A DNA stretch of 64,000 bases from Magnetococcales bacterium (GCA_015229115.1 JADGCH010000003.1:1-64000), one strand, 5' to 3'; positions 1-9,565 are shown, counted from the first letter of the stretch. Numbers and translations: made by a program. Notes: a model not told the origin generated them from the sequence alone.

Positions 1-478
1 CGGCCAGTTTGACATAATAGCGACCGGTCATGAAGCCAAGGCTGCGTTGGCTTTGTAGCCCACCTTCTCCGATCATGACGGCTTCACCCCGATCACCCAT
101 CTCGTCCATCAGCACCCCAAAAGCATGGATCGGCTCGGCCATGTCGTACAGATCGACCACCACCGATGGTTGTGGGCCATCGGTCGGTAATCGGTATTCC
201 GCCACCGCCAGACTGCGAAAACCGGCACCCAGAAAATATTCGGCATGGCCATTGATGTATTCGTACAGGTTGTCTCGGCTGAACAGGCGTACTTCCGCCT
301 GACGTTGCCATTGGTCAGCCTGACGCGGCAGCAGGGCAGCCATGCTGTTGCCACCCGATTTGAAATCGAGCAGCGCCGGGTCGTACTGCTGGCCCTGCCA
401 GTAGATCCCATAGGCCAGCAGGGGCAGCAGGGCCAGCAACAACAGCCGTGCCGCCGATTCAATGCCATCACCTTTCAT
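1..478 (-). CDS. DUF6599-like protein, 5' part only
   Basis: This is the N-terminal 159 codons of a gene that runs off the left edge. The ORF track lists only shadow frames here. The - strand from the ATG at 478 reads open to the edge: MKGDGIESAARLLLLALLPLL, a hydrophobic N-terminus suggesting a signal anchor, and then a soluble part with LYEYINGHAEYFLGAGFRSL and VVVDLYDMAEPIHAFGVL. These resemble the DUF6599 family (YINGgAe..., VevYdMgs...AfGvy). The start lies 4 bp after the stop of the Tat-exported aldo/keto reductase, so the two are probably one operon and the product probably acts on the outer face of the membrane. The biochemical function is unknown. The family call is from memory of motifs. 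Confidence 0.7.
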   Translation of the reverse strand, partial: MKGDGIESAARLLLLALLPLLAYGIYWQGQQYDPALLDFKSGGNSMAALLPRQADQWQRQAEVRLFSRDNLYEYINGHAEYFLGAGFRSLAVAEYRLPTDGPQPSVVVDLYDMAEPIHAFGVLMDEMGDRGEAVMIGEGGLQSQRSLGFMTGRYYVKLA

Positions 479-482
479 CACA

Positions 483-1691
483 TTAGGCGACGGCGGACCA
501 CGATAGGGTGCGATGGGCGGCCTGCAGTTGGCTGGCGACCGGCAGACCATGGTGGCAGGCAGCCGTACAACTCGGTTGCTGGCAGTCGAGACAGGGTGTG
601 GCGGGATGGGTCAAGGCCGCATAACCCTGCATCGCCCGTTTCTCATCACCATAATCTTCAAAGTACATCTGGTGGCGCAGGATATTGGCGATATCGACCC
701 CCTGGGGGCAGGAGTCCATGCAGTCGCCGCAGCCGGTGCGGCAGTAAATCTGGCTATAGCGGCTGGCGTAGCGGTCAAGAGTGCGCTGATCAGCCACCGT
801 GAAGGGTGTACCAGAGGCCTGCAGATAGAGGTTCAGATCCTCTACGGTCTTGATGGTCACCACCAGTCCAGCCACCTGCGGATGTTTCAGCACCCAGCGA
901 AAGGCGGCATGTTCAAAGATGGCCGCTCCGGGTTCGACGTGATTTTCCTTCGCTCCGGCCAGCGTTTTCATGGCGATGATGCCAACGCCTTTTTCAGCGG
1001 CTGTTTTGATCACCTCGGGCAGTTTAGGAAACTTCATGAAATTAAAGGCGGTCATGATCAGATCGAAATGGCCACTGGTCACGGCTTTGGTCAGCAGCGG
1101 TTCAAGATTGTTGGGACCATGGGAGGAGACGGCCAGATAGCGCACCTTACCCGCCTTCTTCAGGGTTTCGGTGGCCAACAACATCGCCTCATCCAGCAGG
1201 CGCTGTTGCTCCTGTTCCAGCGAGGCTGACTTTTCACCGATGGCATGGACAAAAACGACGTCCAGATAGTCCAGATTCATCCGTTTCAGGCTGGCATCGA
1301 CAGCAGCGATGTAATCGGCCTTGCTGGCACCCAGCGCTAGGTGAGCCGGGTAGGGGGTAGGGGAGCAATATTTCGAGGCGATGTAGATTTTATCGCGTTG
1401 CTTGAACCGCGTCATGGCCTCCCCGATCAGGCTTTCGCTGTTGCCATAATCGGGTGCGGTATCGAAATAATTGACGCCCTGGTCGATGGCTCGCAGAATC
1501 ATGGCCGCTGAGGGCAGTTTGCCAGCACCAAAGGAGATGTCGCTCATGTTGATGGCGGTTTTACCCAGAGGCCGGTAGCTTCGGATGCTCGGCTTGTCCG
1601 CCGCCTTGTCGGCTACCGCCAGGGCAGGCAAGCCAGCCGTGCTGGCAGCCACGGCAGCGATGGACGATTGCAGAAATTCACGGCGTTTCAT
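483..1691 (-). CDS. Tat-exported aldo/keto reductase with C-terminal 4Fe-4S domain
   Basis: A 402-residue protein. Residues 1-27 form a twin-arginine signal (KRREFLQ, then a hydrophobic stretch ending LPALA), so it is predicted to be exported folded. Residues 40-310 are an aldo/keto reductase barrel (GVNYFDTAPDYG, the catalytic-Tyr region, then YLDVVFVH). The tail has two cysteine clusters, C317/C321/C324/C328 and C367/C370/C375/C379, as in ferredoxin-like 4Fe-4S domains. The substrate is unknown. Members of this Fe-S family are common in anaerobes, but an exported one would lack cytosolic NADPH, so electrons may pass through the Fe-S centres (inference). It is followed at 4 bp by the DUF6599-like gene. 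Confidence 0.88.
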   Translation of the reverse strand: MKRREFLQSSIAAVAASTAGLPALAVADKAADKPSIRSYRPLGKTAINMSDISFGAGKLPSAAMILRAIDQGVNYFDTAPDYGNSESLIGEAMTRFKQRDKIYIASKYCSPTPYPAHLALGASKADYIAAVDASLKRMNLDYLDVVFVHAIGEKSASLEQEQQRLLDEAMLLATETLKKAGKVRYLAVSSHGPNNLEPLLTKAVTSGHFDLIMTAFNFMKFPKLPEVIKTAAEKGVGIIAMKTLAGAKENHVEPGAAIFEHAAFRWVLKHPQVAGLVVTIKTVEDLNLYLQASGTPFTVADQRTLDRYASRYSQIYCRTGCGDCMDSCPQGVDIANILRHQMYFEDYGDEKRAMQGYAALTHPATPCLDCQQPSCTAACHHGLPVASQLQAAHRTLSWSAVA

Positions 1692-2014
1692 GACTTGATC
1701 TCCTTACATTTAGCGTGACTCAGTGTGCTACTTGGGCATCATCACCGAACTATTTTTTCGCGCCATTTTTCCATATTGGTCTGCAACATACTTTTTACCT
1801 CCAGTAGGTCAAGGGGCACCCTGGCCTCATCCACCTTATTCCCTGTTCATGGTGCGGGTGGGTGTAGAGCTGATGGTAGATGCTGTCGTGATCAATGGTG
1901 CTGATCAATCCTCCCTGATCGTACCATAGCGCAGCCGTTGCAGGCAATCAATCCGTCGTCATGGTACCGCTATCATCACCTGTCTACACGCACGGCAACA
2001 ACACCTTGCTGCAG
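1692..2014. other. Intergenic gap between kup and aldo/keto reductase
   Basis: This 323 bp stretch has no supported gene. The + strand ORF at 1723-1929 has no recognisable domain or good ribosome site and is probably chance. The right part must hold the kup transcript end and the left part the promoter of the reductase operon (both genes are on the - strand), but no strong hairpin-plus-T-run terminator or clear promoter is visible. Two TGATCA palindromes seven bases apart lie near 1888-1908; I attach no function to them. Confidence 0.5.
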
Positions 2015-3931
2015 TTACCGGGAGATCACTATCTGTGATCCAATCGTCACCACCTGACGTGGCGGCAGGTTGAAGAAACTGGGCGCACTCCTGGAAAGAT
2101 GCACCAGCGCCAAAAAGAATCTCAAGCGCCACTGTGGCATCCCGACCCGCTCTCCCGATGGCAGAAACAGGGTGTTACCGGCAAAAAAGGCGGCCTCCTC
2201 CATCATGAATGGCTCGCCATCGAGTTGCAAAGCTTCCAATGCCTTAGGAACATCCGGATGCTCCATAAAGCCAAAGTGAATCACCACACAATAGAATCGG
2301 CTGGCTAATGGTTTTACCTCAATACGTGCCTGTTCCTGGATAAATGGCTTCTCATGAATGTTGACGCTGAGAATGATGCCGGTTTCATGCAGAAACCAGG
2401 CATGCCGCAGCAGTTGCACCAATGGCACAGGAGCCACATCCGGATTCTGAGTCATGTAGACAGCAATCCCGGGTCCCCTTGTCGGGGCATGTTCTTCCAG
2501 TTGGCGCAAGAATGGTCCCAGGGGAATCTGCTCTTTGCGTACCACACGCGACAACAGGTTCTGGCCCTGATGCCAGGTGGACATCAGGAAGTAGATCGTC
2601 CCTCCCAGTAACAACGAGAACCAGCCTCCATCAGGGATCTTGAGTACGTTGGCAATGAAGAAGGTCAGATCCAGTACCATAAAGAAGGTCAATAGCAGCA
2701 GTGTCGTCGGCCAACTCCAGCGAAACAGCTGGCGCAACACGATGGTAAAGGCGAAGAAGGTGACGGTGATCATAGTGCCTGTAACGGCGATGCCATAAGC
2801 CGCTGCCAGATGCCCTGAACTCTGGAACATGAGAATTAGCATGATGACAGCCACCAGCAAGGTCCAGTTGATGGCCGGCACATAAATCTGCCCTTTGTCG
2901 GTATGGGAGGTATGCTTGATGGTCAGGCGTGGCAACAGCCCCAACTGAATGGCCTGAAAACTGGCCGAAAAAGCACCCGATATGACTGCTTGTGAAGCAA
3001 TGACGGTCGCCATGGTGGCTAAGGCAACCATGGGGTAGAGCCCCCATGATGGCACCGACAGATAAAAGGGGTTGGTCACGGCCTCGGGATTGTCCAATAC
3101 CGCCGCACCCTGGCCCAGATAGTTCAGGACCAGCGCCGGAAAAGCGAAACTGACCCAAGCCAGATTGATGGCGCGTCGACCAAAATGGCCCATATCGGCG
3201 TAAAGGGCCTCGGCCCCGGTGACCGCCAGGAATACCGCTCCCAGTACCATCATGGCATGACCCCCCTGGGACAGCAGGAATTTTACGCCATAACGCGGAT
3301 CAAGCGCCTGCAAGACGCCCGGATTGGCGATGATGTGGCTGACACCGATCAGGGCCAGGGAACCAAACCAGGCAATCATGACCGGTCCAAACAGGGCCCC
3401 TACCTTGGCCGTCCCTTTGTACTGGAAAAAAAACAGGATACACAGCACCGTGAGACTGATGGGTACTACAGCGGGCTTGAAAAAGGGAGTCGCTACCTCC
3501 AGACCTTCCACAGCGCTCAGCACCGAGATGGCTGGCGTAATGACCCCATCGCCAAAAAAGAGCGCCACACTGGCCATACCGACAAAAAACACCGCCTTCT
3601 GTATTCTGGGGAACGGGGCCATATTGCGCATCGCCAAGGCCACCATGGCCAGGATACCCCCTTCCCCCTTGTTATCAGCGCGGGTAATAAAAAACTGGTA
3701 TTCGATGGTCAGGATAATGGTCAAGGTCCAGAAAATGAGCGATATGGCGCCATAGACATTATCGGGTGTCACCGTCACGGATCCACTACCCATGACCTCC
3801 TTGAAGGCATAGAGCGGACTGGTGCCAATATCGCCAAAGACAACGCCAATCGCTGCAATCGCCAGTTTGACGACACGATCGTCATGGTTGGCCAATGAGC
3901 TCCCTGATGTTGCTCCATCATGATTCACCAT
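2015..3931 (-). CDS. kup: Kup-type potassium uptake permease
   Basis: A Kup/HAK/KUP family low-affinity K+:H+ symporter in the inner membrane. The N-terminal family signature GVVFGDIGTSPLYAFKEV is present, then about 12 membrane segments (residues 25-460) and a cytoplasmic C-terminal region of about 170 residues. The length (638-640) is normal. The open frame has ATGs at 3937 and 3931; the upstream GAGG is only 2 nt from the first but 8 nt from the second, so 3931 is preferred. It is divergent from trkA-trkH, giving two K+ uptake systems back to back across a 177 bp control region. Confidence 0.95.
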   Translation of the reverse strand: MVNHDGATSGSSLANHDDRVVKLAIAAIGVVFGDIGTSPLYAFKEVMGSGSVTVTPDNVYGAISLIFWTLTIILTIEYQFFITRADNKGEGGILAMVALAMRNMAPFPRIQKAVFFVGMASVALFFGDGVITPAISVLSAVEGLEVATPFFKPAVVPISLTVLCILFFFQYKGTAKVGALFGPVMIAWFGSLALIGVSHIIANPGVLQALDPRYGVKFLLSQGGHAMMVLGAVFLAVTGAEALYADMGHFGRRAINLAWVSFAFPALVLNYLGQGAAVLDNPEAVTNPFYLSVPSWGLYPMVALATMATVIASQAVISGAFSASFQAIQLGLLPRLTIKHTSHTDKGQIYVPAINWTLLVAVIMLILMFQSSGHLAAAYGIAVTGTMITVTFFAFTIVLRQLFRWSWPTTLLLLTFFMVLDLTFFIANVLKIPDGGWFSLLLGGTIYFLMSTWHQGQNLLSRVVRKEQIPLGPFLRQLEEHAPTRGPGIAVYMTQNPDVAPVPLVQLLRHAWFLHETGIILSVNIHEKPFIQEQARIEVKPLASRFYCVVIHFGFMEHPDVPKALEALQLDGEPFMMEEAAFFAGNTLFLPSGERVGMPQWRLRFFLALVHLSRSAPSFFNLPPRQVVTIGSQIVISR

Positions 3932-3937
3932 AATCAT

Positions 3938-4108
3938 AACCTCGATACGGATTGATAGCAGTTAATATAAATATCTATACACCTACTTCCTGTTCAGGAT
4001 ACCCCCCGATCGGATCGGTTTGCAATGGCTTTTATTGATTCATCTGGGTATGCTATGCTTCCCCGTTGTATGAATTCTCACATGGAGTCACAGGAGTAGC
4101 GACTTTAC
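3938..4108. promoter_or_regulatory. Divergent kup / trkA control region
   Basis: This AT-rich stretch between two divergent K+ uptake units must carry both promoters. For trkA, TTATTG (4032-4037) and TATGCT (4054-4059) are separated by 16 bp and are a plausible sigma70 pair. A 13-base palindrome CCGATCGGATCGG (4006-4018) lies in the middle and could be an operator. For kup, AT-rich TATA-like runs occur near 3965-3980. The elements are seen in the sequence; their roles are inferred. Confidence 0.35.
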
Positions 4109-5458
4109 ATGAACGTCATCATTTTTGGTGCTGGCATGGTAGGTAACACCGTTGCCAAATTCCTGACCGAACAGGATCACAATGTCACGCTGGTCGATCA
4201 CCGTCCGGAAATCATCCAGGAGATCCAGGAAAGCCTCGATATCCAGACCCTGCTGGGAGAGGCTACCGGTCGAGGCGTCATGCAGCAGGCCGGTCTGGAG
4301 CAGGCGGATCTGGTGCTAGCCGTTACCGACTCGGATGAAACCAATATTGTCCTGTCGCTCATTGTGCAGTCGCAAAACAGGAACGCTCGCACCATTGTCC
4401 GTCTGCGCGGTCAGCATTACATGGAAAACAGTGGCCTGTGGCAAGAACGTAGTCTGGATCGCACGCTGGTGTTCAGTCCAGAACAGGCTGCCGTCGAACG
4501 GTTGCTGGATCTGCTGGAAGTGTCGCGCGCCTTTGAAGTCACCTCTTTTCTGGGTGGAGCAGTACGTATCGCCGGGTTTTCCCTGGATGTATCCAGTCCC
4601 CTGATTGGTCAACCGCTGATGCAGCTTGCCGTTCTGCCAGAAACCCAGACCCTGATCGTGGCCGTGGAACAGCAGGGAGAGATCATCGTGCCGACCGGCA
4701 AAACCGTGTTGCAAGCCGGCGACCGCATTTATGTCACTACCGGCCTTGGCTTCAACAACACCAAGGTACGCAACCTGTTTGGCTTGCACGCCACCAAACA
4801 GCGCAAGGTGCTGCTGGCTGGCGGCGGCTGGATGGGAGCCCGCGTTGCCGAGCAGCTACTCAAGGGGGGCATCGATGTCACCATCATCGAGCGGGACCGT
4901 AGCCGCTGCCGCTGGCTGGCCGAGACCATGGATGGCCTGACCGTCATCAATGGCGGTGCCACCGATCACAATAAAATGCGTGACGAGCTGGATGGGGCTT
5001 CGACTTTCGTTGGTATCACCAACAAACACGAGGTCAATTTCATTGCTGCCTTGATGGCTCACAAACTCAACGTCAAACGAGTCATAGCTGTGATGGACAA
5101 CGAGGCTTATCTCAACATGGCTCCATCGGTGGGGATCGATGCCGCCGTCAGCCCGAAACTGGCGGCGGTGGGCATGATTCTGCGCATTCTGCGTACCGGC
5201 CAAATGATTGACGTTGCCCCGATGTTGAATGGCCGCCTTGAAGCCGTTTTCGTCGAGGTTCGTGCCAACAGCCGTTTGGACCATCACCCGATCAACCGGC
5301 TGGGATTGCCCAAAGGAGTGATTATTGCCGCCGTCATGCGTGACCAGGCCATCTTGATTCCGCACGGTAATCTGATGTTGACACCCGGTGATAAGGCCCT
5401 CTTCATTGCTCCCTCTGGTACCCTGCGCCACATTGGCAGAATGCTGGAGGCAGCATGA
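4109..5458 (+). CDS. trkA: Trk potassium uptake regulatory subunit TrkA
   Basis: Peripheral membrane protein that binds NAD(H) and nucleotides and gates TrkH. The 449 residues hold the duplicated RCK layout: Rossmann motif 1 IFGAGMVGNTVAKFL (res 4-18), a TrkA-C domain (about 140-220), Rossmann motif 2 LLAGGGWMGARVAEQLL (about 234-250), and a second TrkA-C domain to the end. The length matches TrkA. CAGGAG sits 12 nt before the ATG. Its TGA overlaps the trkH ATG (ATGA), so the two subunits are translationally coupled. Confidence 0.97.
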   Translation: MNVIIFGAGMVGNTVAKFLTEQDHNVTLVDHRPEIIQEIQESLDIQTLLGEATGRGVMQQAGLEQADLVLAVTDSDETNIVLSLIVQSQNRNARTIVRLRGQHYMENSGLWQERSLDRTLVFSPEQAAVERLLDLLEVSRAFEVTSFLGGAVRIAGFSLDVSSPLIGQPLMQLAVLPETQTLIVAVEQQGEIIVPTGKTVLQAGDRIYVTTGLGFNNTKVRNLFGLHATKQRKVLLAGGGWMGARVAEQLLKGGIDVTIIERDRSRCRWLAETMDGLTVINGGATDHNKMRDELDGASTFVGITNKHEVNFIAALMAHKLNVKRVIAVMDNEAYLNMAPSVGIDAAVSPKLAAVGMILRILRTGQMIDVAPMLNGRLEAVFVEVRANSRLDHHPINRLGLPKGVIIAAVMRDQAILIPHGNLMLTPGDKALFIAPSGTLRHIGRMLEAA

Positions 5459-6900
5459 ACCTGCGTATGGATTTACGGGTGCTGGCGCTGGTGTCCGGCA
5501 TACTGACCGTCTATCAAACAGTACCCCTGTTGTACGCCGTGGCGGTTGGCGAGTCAGCCGTGGCCATGGAATTGTCGATGCTGTGTTCACTGACCGTTTT
5601 CCTGCTCGGCTGGACTACGACAAGCAGGGCCGACCGGAAGTTATCGGCCAAGGATGGCTTTCTGATTACCAGTGTAGTCTGGTTCATGGCCGCCTTTCTG
5701 GGTGGACTGCCCTATGTCTTTGCTGATCTGCTGGGGTGGATTGATGCCTTCTTCGAGACCGCCTCCGGCCTGACCACCACCGGATCGTCGGTACTGACCG
5801 ATATCGAGGTCTGGCCCAAAAACCTGCTGCTGTGGCGCGCCATGACGCAATGGATTGGAGGCATGGGTATCCTGTTGCTGGCTATTGCTATTCTGCCCTT
5901 TCTCGGCGTCGGTGGCATGCAGCTGATGAAGGCCGAGGTACCCGGACCGAGCAAGGATCGGCTGGTGCCACGCCTAGCCACTACAGCACGCATCTTCTGG
6001 TCAATCTACGTTGGCATCACCCTGGCCGCTGTCATCTGCTTCTACTTTTCCGGCATGTCCCTTTACGATGCCTTCTGTCATGCCTTTACCGCTCTGGCCA
6101 CCGGTGGCTATTCGACCAGGAATGCCAGCTTCGGTGCCTTTTCCCCTGCAGCCCAGTGGTGGTGTACCCTGTTTATGGCCATGGGTGGGGCCAATTTTGT
6201 CATTCACTATCGCGTTTTCATGAGAGGGGATACCGCTGCCCTCTCCGATGTTGAGTTGCGCGGTTACCTGATGTTGATCTGTGGCTTCAGTTTGGTCATC
6301 GCTGCCACACTCTATGCCCAGCAGTTCCCGGGCATGGATACCGTAGAATCCGCCCTGCGTCATGCCTTCTTCCAGGTGGTCTCCATCATGACTACCACCG
6401 GTTTTGCTAGTATTGACTGGGAACAATGGCCAGCCCTGATGCAATTCCTGCTCGTGGCCCTTATGATTCCGGGTGGAATGGCGGGTTCGACCGGTGGTGG
6501 CATCAAGGTGGTACGGCTGCAGATTCTGCTCAGCCTGATACCAGTAACGGCACGGCGCATGATGAAGCCTTCCCAGGTGGTCGTGACAAAAGTTGGCGGC
6601 CATCCGTTGCACAGCGAAATCATCGAAGCCAGCGTCGCCATGACCATCCTCTATCTGCTGATGATGGTTGCTGTTGGCATAGCGCTCAATGTGCTGGGCA
6701 TGGACCTGCCCAGCGCCATGAGTGCTTCACTCACCGCTATTGCCAACGTTGGCCCGGGAGTGGGCGAAGTGGGCGCCATGGATAATTTCTCTGCCGTCCA
6801 TCCACTGGGAAAGGTGCTGCTGGCCTCTCTCATGATTGTCGGTAGGCTGGAGCTGTTCACGGTGATGATCTTTTTCTCATCCTGGTTCTGGAAACGATAG
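5455..6900 (+). CDS. trkH: Trk potassium channel subunit TrkH
   Basis: Membrane-embedded K+ translocating subunit of 481 residues. The four pore-loop/selectivity-filter repeats of the family are visible: ASGLTTTGSSVL, ALATGGYSTRN, IMTTTGFASIDW and ANVGPGVGEVG, each with the filter glycine, between membrane helices. The C-terminus ends in the family's typical RLELFTVMIFFSSWFWKR. It pairs with TrkA upstream through an ATGA overlap; dciA follows 9 bp downstream and may be co-transcribed. Confidence 0.97.
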   Translation: MNLRMDLRVLALVSGILTVYQTVPLLYAVAVGESAVAMELSMLCSLTVFLLGWTTTSRADRKLSAKDGFLITSVVWFMAAFLGGLPYVFADLLGWIDAFFETASGLTTTGSSVLTDIEVWPKNLLLWRAMTQWIGGMGILLLAIAILPFLGVGGMQLMKAEVPGPSKDRLVPRLATTARIFWSIYVGITLAAVICFYFSGMSLYDAFCHAFTALATGGYSTRNASFGAFSPAAQWWCTLFMAMGGANFVIHYRVFMRGDTAALSDVELRGYLMLICGFSLVIAATLYAQQFPGMDTVESALRHAFFQVVSIMTTTGFASIDWEQWPALMQFLLVALMIPGGMAGSTGGGIKVVRLQILLSLIPVTARRMMKPSQVVVTKVGGHPLHSEIIEASVAMTILYLLMMVAVGIALNVLGMDLPSAMSASLTAIANVGPGVGEVGAMDNFSAVHPLGKVLLASLMIVGRLELFTVMIFFSSWFWKR

Positions 6901-6909
6901 ACCAGCAAG

Positions 6910-7428
6910 ATGCCGAACCAGACCGATCCGATCCAGCCTGTTGGCGAGATCATTCGTTCGGTAGCCAACCGGCTGCTGGAGCATCCCAACAGCCGGGCCC
7001 AGGGACTCTGGAAGTACTGGCACCACATTTTCGGCGATCCCATCGCCCGGCACACCGAGCCAGTACGCCTGACCAACGGCGTATTGGTCATCCGGGTGGA
7101 TCTCTCCACCTGGATGACGCAGCTGACCTTTCTCAAACCGGAAATACTCGACAAGATACAGCAACTGCTGCCGCCGGGCAGTGTACGCGAGATCCGTCTG
7201 CAACAGGGCTCGCTGCGTAGTCGTGGCCAACAGGCCAGCCGCTATCAGTATCAACCCGGTCCGGCATTACCCCCAGCATCAGAACAGGAACAGCTCAAGG
7301 CTGAACAGGCCTGTGCAACGGTGCAGGATGAGACATTGCGCCGTACTCTCTACCGCTTGCTGGTCACCCATCAGGTCTATCAGCGTAGCTTCAGCGACAC
7401 ACAAGTCAGTCCACAAGTCAGTCATTAA
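6910..7428 (+). CDS. DUF721 / DciA-type protein
   Basis: A 172-residue cytoplasmic protein. Residues 12-100 match the DUF721 pattern (LWKYWHHIFGDPIARHTEP, then GVLVIRVDLSTWMTQLTFLKPEIL, then VREIRLQQGSL). DUF721 includes DciA, the ancestral loader of the replicative helicase DnaB, so a helicase-operator role is likely. The C-terminal 70 residues are Gln-rich and variable. It follows trkH closely and overlaps the convergent sulP gene by 11 bp. The family is clear; the DciA role is inferred. Confidence 0.8.
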   Translation: MPNQTDPIQPVGEIIRSVANRLLEHPNSRAQGLWKYWHHIFGDPIARHTEPVRLTNGVLVIRVDLSTWMTQLTFLKPEILDKIQQLLPPGSVREIRLQQGSLRSRGQQASRYQYQPGPALPPASEQEQLKAEQACATVQDETLRRTLYRLLVTHQVYQRSFSDTQVSPQVSH

Positions 7429-9463
7429 TAGCCTGACGCAACGATTCCCTGGCTTGGTGATACTCCTTCTGCGCCGAATGGATCACCTGATTGGCCGACA
7501 GCATTCTCTCCATCGCCGCCTCAATGTCTGTTCCAACCATCATTTGCCTGACACGTTCCACGTCATGCAGAGTGCCCTCCAGCAGGTTGAGATCGCCTTC
7601 ACCTTCCAGTAGTACCGCCAACAGATGGCTACAGACGGCCTCATCTTCCTGCAATTCACAGCTACAGGTAGCGGTCATGTTGGAACCTTCACGACGGAAA
7701 TGGACCCGGTAACCCTCAGGGTGGTCATAGTCCTGCACCAGCAGGGTGATCTCCTGTACCGGCTGCAGCATGGCCTCGTAGTCCTCGACGGCCTCCCTGA
7801 CCGATACATAAAACTGGTAGCTGCCGATGGTTTCTGAAATGCCTACTTTTTTCAACTGGGCCATGAACGGCCTTGGCGTATCGGCAATCTTGATCTCGAT
7901 ACCGGCCGCCTGCATCTCACGATACATTTCAGCAAAGCGCTGTGCGGCGGTGATATCCATGTCGGTAATGGCCTGGGCGTCGATAATGATCCACCGGATG
8001 GGAGGATCGGCCTCAGCGACCAAAGCACGCAGGCGGCTGGTGACATGGCGGGCATTGGCAAAAATGAGCGGGGCATAGAGTCGATAAACCAACAGGCCTG
8101 GCACAGGATCAACATCGGCTGGAATATCACGGCCAAAATCGTGAAACTTTTTCCCTGGCCCCAAACGGTGCAGGATGGCGTCACCAGGACGGGATATCTC
8201 CACGATGATCCCGATCAGGGAGATCAGCAGCCCCAGGATGATACCGGGCACCACACCAGCAACCAGAATCGCCAAGGTTACAGCAACCGACATGAGACAC
8301 TCAAAACGATCGACCCGATAGAGATCGCGCAGGGCGGCCAGTTCCAGCATGCCCATCGCTGTGACAATTAGAATGGCGGCTAGGGCTACCTTGGGCAGAA
8401 AAACCAGCAGATTGGTGCCGTAATAGAGAAACAGCAGCAACCCCCCTGCAGCAACCAGCTGGGCCAGCTGACTCTTGCCCCCAGACGCATCAACGATTGA
8501 GGTACGGGACTGGCTGGCCGATACCGGAAAGCCTTGCCACAGCGCCGCACTGACGTTGGCAATACCCAGGGCTGTCAACTCCCGGTTGGGATGGATCTCG
8601 TAACGATTTTTGTCTGCAAAGGCCTGCGCCAACAAAATGCCGTCCGAGAAAGTGAGAAAGGCTATCGCCAGCGCTGCCGGGGCCAAAGCCGGTATATCGG
8701 CCCAATGCAGAACAGGCATGGCAAAATCGGGCACACCAGCCGGTACCCGACCGACCAAAGCCACTCCCATCTTGCCCAGATCAAGCCAGTAGGTCGATAG
8801 TATGGCCACCACCGAAACCGCTAAGGCTCCCGGAATAAATGGCACGGTACGTGACAGAACGATCATGAACAGGATCAGCAGCACACCGAAAATCAGGGTA
8901 GGCGAATGGGTCGTTGGCAGTCCATCGATAATCTGCTCCAGAATGGGAAAGAAGTCCTCCCCATGCGTCTTGATGGCAAACAGTTTACCTGCCTGAGTGG
9001 CGGCAAGCACCAGGGAGGCCCCGTTCAGATAGCCAATCAGCACCGGACGAGAGAGAAAATCGGCAATGGCCCCCACCCGCAAGTGGGCCGCCAGTATGAG
9101 GATGATCCCAGATAGCAGAGCCAAAGTGGCCGCCAGCATGGCCATCCGACCCGGATCACCCGCTGCCAGTGGCAGAATCGCTGCACCAGCCAGCAACCCA
9201 ATGGCCGCATCGGGACCAGCAATCACATGACGTGATGAAGAAAACAGGGCATAGCCCACCGCCGATGCCAGAGCTGCATAAATACCAGCAATGGGTGGCA
9301 TATGAACCAATTCGGCATAGGCCAGCACGGATGGGATCATGATGACACAGGCCGTCAGACCAGCCACCAGATCCCCTTTTAACCACACCAACTGATAATG
9401 TCGCAACTGGAAAACGATGGGCAACAGCCATCCGGTACGATCTTTAACCCGAAACAGAGACAT
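7418..9463 (-). CDS. SulP anion permease with STAS domain and SWIM-type zinc-finger tail
   Basis: Numbering follows the 691-residue open frame. Residues about 20-440 are a SulP/SLC26 transporter (GLTACVIMIPSVLAYAELVHMPPIAGIYAAL, multiple membrane helices); residues about 455-560 are a STAS domain (WIIIDAQAITDMDITAAQRF). Beyond the usual end is a roughly 120-residue extension with CSCELQEDEAVCSH (res 610-623), the CxCx(n)CxH zinc-binding pattern of SWIM domains, then a charged helical tail. The substrate (sulfate, bicarbonate or other anion) cannot be told. The open frame begins at 9493, but the ATG at 9463 has a better ribosome site (AGGGTGAT, 6 nt spacing). The tail is in frame with no stop or slip. 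Confidence 0.9.
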   Translation of the reverse strand: MSLFRVKDRTGWLLPIVFQLRHYQLVWLKGDLVAGLTACVIMIPSVLAYAELVHMPPIAGIYAALASAVGYALFSSSRHVIAGPDAAIGLLAGAAILPLAAGDPGRMAMLAATLALLSGIILILAAHLRVGAIADFLSRPVLIGYLNGASLVLAATQAGKLFAIKTHGEDFFPILEQIIDGLPTTHSPTLIFGVLLILFMIVLSRTVPFIPGALAVSVVAILSTYWLDLGKMGVALVGRVPAGVPDFAMPVLHWADIPALAPAALAIAFLTFSDGILLAQAFADKNRYEIHPNRELTALGIANVSAALWQGFPVSASQSRTSIVDASGGKSQLAQLVAAGGLLLFLYYGTNLLVFLPKVALAAILIVTAMGMLELAALRDLYRVDRFECLMSVAVTLAILVAGVVPGIILGLLISLIGIIVEISRPGDAILHRLGPGKKFHDFGRDIPADVDPVPGLLVYRLYAPLIFANARHVTSRLRALVAEADPPIRWIIIDAQAITDMDITAAQRFAEMYREMQAAGIEIKIADTPRPFMAQLKKVGISETIGSYQFYVSVREAVEDYEAMLQPVQEITLLVQDYDHPEGYRVHFRREGSNMTATCSCELQEDEAVCSHLLAVLLEGEGDLNLLEGTLHDVERVRQMMVGTDIEAAMERMLSANQVIHSAQKEYHQARESLRQAIND

Positions 9464-9565
9464 TGTTCTATCACCCTGGATTCGATTGATCATGATTCAC
9501 CAGGAAACAGTGTAGCAGACCAAACTGAAGCCAAGTTGAAGCAGGATCGTATTTTGATCGCCTTG

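Noticed and set aside
1723-1929. 68-residue + strand ORF in the kup-reductase gap
   Set aside because: No ribosome site, domain or sensible composition; likely a chance ORF.
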